NCBI RefSeq assembly: GCF_030818575.1
Contig: NZ_JAUTAL010000001.1
Coordinates: 3,162,001 to 3,226,000 of the forward strand
DNA length: 64,000 bases
Direction of reading: 5' to 3'
Origin: Chryseobacterium camelliae
Lineage (GTDB): Bacteria > Bacteroidota > Bacteroidia > Flavobacteriales > Weeksellaceae
The notes below the pieces were generated by a model. That model searched no databases. It was not told the DNA's origin and saw only the letters and a list, made by a program, of their open reading frames with translations. Positions 62,485 to 64,000 of this stretch are shown in pieces (position 1 is the first letter of the stretch; every line of letters starts with the position of its first letter). The position numbers were made by a program, and so were the translations under genes.

Positions 62485-62810
62485 TGGAAATCACCCATCT
62501 GCAGCAGCAAGTAGACGAATGGATCAAGACTATTGGTGTACGCTATTTCAATGAACTGACCAATATGGCCATGCTTACCGAAGAGGTAGGCGAAGTGGCG
62601 CGGATTATCGCCCGGAGATACGGTGAGCAAAGCGAAAAGGAAAGCGATAAAACCAAAGACCTGGGCGAAGAACTGGCCGATGTCCTGTTTGTGACGCTTT
62701 GCCTGGCCAACCAGACCGGCGTAAATCTCCAGGAAGCATTCGACAGAAAAATGAAGGTAAAAACTGATCGCGATAAGGAACGGCATCAGAATAATGAAAA
62801 GTTGAGATAG
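62484..62810 (+). CDS. MazG-like nucleotide pyrophosphohydrolase
   Basis: 108 aa, all-alpha NTP pyrophosphatase. Metal-binding acidic residues are in LTEEVGEVARIIARRYGE (ExxE, residues ~32-50) and DLGEELADVLFVTLCLAN (ExxD, residues ~60-80). Such proteins remove non-canonical or excess nucleotides in the cytoplasm. The ATG overlaps the preceding stop (TAATG), so it is translated from the same transcript as the lipoprotein. A long imperfect inverted repeat with a T-run follows, then aroA 111 bp on. Confidence 0.9.
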   Translation: MEITHLQQQVDEWIKTIGVRYFNELTNMAMLTEEVGEVARIIARRYGEQSEKESDKTKDLGEELADVLFVTLCLANQTGVNLQEAFDRKMKVKTDRDKERHQNNEKLR

Positions 62811-62811
62811 A

Positions 62812-62909
62812 TGTTAGATTTAGACATCAGATAATAGATGGTAGTTAATCACTTAAAGTTTACAAAGACATCTGGAATCTGATATCTGCTATCTAACAGT
62901 CTTTTTTTT
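62812..62909. repeat. Long imperfect inverted repeat with T-run between the MazG-like gene and aroA
   Basis: Left arm ~62812-62840 and right arm ~62869-62897 pair imperfectly (roughly three in four positions) around a ~28-nt loop, followed by T8 at 62902-62909. It could stop the first transcript, or be a decayed member of a TAGAT/ATCAGAT-rich intergenic repeat family. Confidence 0.5.
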
Positions 62910-62921
62910 AAAAAAACAATA

Positions 62922-64000
62922 ATGAAGTTAGGAAAATCAGAATTAAAAGAAAACATGGTTATACAGATCACGGGCTCGAAAAGTATTTCGAATCGTTTGC
63001 TGATCCTTGAAAACCTGTTCAAAAATATACGGATTGGAAACCTCTCCAATTCCCAGGACACTCAATTGCTGAAAAAAGCATTATCCGAAAATACGGAAAC
63101 GGTAGATATCCACCATGCAGGTACCGCTATGCGATTCCTGACATCGTATTATTCTATTATAGACGGCAAAACAACCGTGCTTACGGGATCAAAACGAATG
63201 AAGGAAAGACCCATCGGATATCTAGTCAACGCATTAAGGGATTTGGGTGCTGAAATAGAATATCTTGAAAATGAAGGCTTCCCACCCTTAAAAATCACCG
63301 GAAAGAAGATCGTTAAAACTGCGGTGGACGTTCCTGCCCATATTTCAAGCCAGTTCATCACATCGCTTCTGCTGATTGCCGGGAAGCTGGAAAACGGACT
63401 GGAAATACATCTTGTGGGTGAGATAACGTCAAGGTCATATATTGAAATGACCCTGGATATCCTGACAAAAGCCGGAATTCAGAACAATTTTACCGGAAAT
63501 ACGATTAAAGTGGAGCCATTCGCCGGGGATCCGTCAGGAATAATAGATTACGAAGTGGAAAGCGACTGGAGCTCTGCTTCTTATTTCTATTCTTTTGCAG
63601 CCTTAGGGAGAAAAACCATTCACCTGAAAAGTTTCTACAGGGAATCGACACAAGGAGACTCGGCAATCGCAGCAATTTATAAGGAATTTTTTGGAATCAA
63701 TACTACATTTACTGAAGAGGAGCATAAGGTGACCCTCGAACCTGTGCAGGCATTCATCTTCCCGGAAAAGATTGTACTGGATATGAACAATTGCCCGGAT
63801 ATTGCCCAGACGCTTTGCGTGACCGCAGCAGCACTGCATATTCCGTTTGAGATTTCAGGGCTTGGAACACTTAGGGTAAAGGAAACCGACCGCCTTTTAG
63901 CTTTGTACCATGAACTAAAAAAACTGGGTACAGAAACGGAAATTACGGACTCTACCATTGCCTCCGTGAGTTTCAGTGAACCCCAGAATGATATCTCCAT
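62922..64000 (+). CDS. aroA: 3-phosphoshikimate 1-carboxyvinyltransferase (3' end outside window)
   Basis: About 359 codons are visible; the frame is open to the right edge, and full-length enzymes in this phylum are ~400-430 aa. Start ATG 62922 (MKLGKSELKENMV). Features: ITGSKSISNRLLIL (substrate and PEP-site Lys/Ser/Arg), HHAGTAMRFLTSYYS, MKERPIGYLVNALRDLGAEIEY, and LGTLRVKETDRLLALYHELK, the R-x-K-E-(S/T)-D-R signature of EPSP synthases. It makes 5-enolpyruvylshikimate-3-phosphate in aromatic amino acid synthesis. Glyphosate sensitivity class cannot be decided from the visible part. The upstream spacer holds a long inverted repeat. Confidence 0.95.
   Translation, partial: MKLGKSELKENMVIQITGSKSISNRLLILENLFKNIRIGNLSNSQDTQLLKKALSENTETVDIHHAGTAMRFLTSYYSIIDGKTTVLTGSKRMKERPIGYLVNALRDLGAEIEYLENEGFPPLKITGKKIVKTAVDVPAHISSQFITSLLLIAGKLENGLEIHLVGEITSRSYIEMTLDILTKAGIQNNFTGNTIKVEPFAGDPSGIIDYEVESDWSSASYFYSFAALGRKTIHLKSFYRESTQGDSAIAAIYKEFFGINTTFTEEEHKVTLEPVQAFIFPEKIVLDMNNCPDIAQTLCVTAAALHIPFEISGLGTLRVKETDRLLALYHELKKLGTETEITDSTIASVSFSEPQNDIS

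Noticed and set aside
1-64000. tRNA, rRNA and CRISPR features
   Set aside because: No cloverleaf with a T-loop GGTTCRA core in a plausible context, no rRNA signature, and no regularly spaced repeats were found by eye.

Overview
The window reads as a chromosome segment of a Flavobacteriia/Weeksellaceae bacterium, most likely Chryseobacterium or a close relative. The reasons are: promoters of the Bacteroidota type (TAnnTTTG at about -7) in front of many genes; type IX secretion (T9SS) sorting domains; families such as GIN/DUF2807, DUF4252, DUF4407, DUF2931 and DUF6759-like proteins; and a fused IcmF mutase. Family names are recalled from memory; no database was searched. I found no rRNA, tRNA, CRISPR array or complete insertion sequence.

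Layout. 1-1.9 kb: the AT-rich end of a surface-polysaccharide cluster (two glycosyltransferases), then a cupin of the mannose-6-phosphate isomerase type II kind. 2.6-7 kb: housekeeping genes gltX, accA and tsf, plus a small exported protein (DUF6759-like). 7.2-20.1 kb: four tandem giant secreted proteins (941-1132 aa) with an IgGFc-binding-like N-terminus, Ig-like and SprB-like modules and a T9SS type B C-terminal domain. 20.3-23.9 kb: a carboxypeptidase-regulatory-like protein, three more DUF6759-like paralogues and trmB. 24-25.9 kb: rplM-rpsI-rpsB on the minus strand, split from tsf. 26.7-30 kb: icmF. 30.1-30.7 kb: a broken RAYT-type transposase gene bracketed by two REP-like palindromes. 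30.9-36.1 kb: an exported protein, a Dph6-like ATPase, a serine hydrolase, a PadR regulator with its membrane partner and a clear operator, ruvC and a lipoprotein.

36.2-40.9 kb is an AT-rich accessory block on the minus strand. It carries a DUF2931 lipoprotein, gene remnants, two small exported proteins and a GH19-type lysozyme/chitinase, an arrangement that suggests an effector with periplasmic protectors. It is followed by an unrecognised 1280-aa protein without a signal peptide, and divergently by a DUF4407 membrane protein. Then come an exported S8 subtilase with a type A T9SS signal, guaB, and an ECF sigma / anti-sigma / DUF4252-GIN / DUF4252 / membrane-protein operon. 54.5-59.2 kb holds an XRE regulator, a lipoprotein with a JAMM-like metal motif, two paralogous small lipoproteins, and two paralogues that join a cytoplasmic cysteine cluster to a membrane segment and a regulatory domain. 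The window ends with a GlmU-like sugar nucleotidyltransferase, rpmE type B, a beta-helix-like lipoprotein, a MazG-like pyrophosphohydrolase and the first part of aroA.

The most informative large-scale signal is the split of tsf from rpsB. A single inversion of roughly 6.05-23.95 kb would rejoin rpsB-tsf and also put all four DUF6759-like genes on one strand. The best candidates for undescribed biology are the 1280-aa protein, the GH19 block, and the JAMM lipoprotein with its twin downstream lipoproteins.
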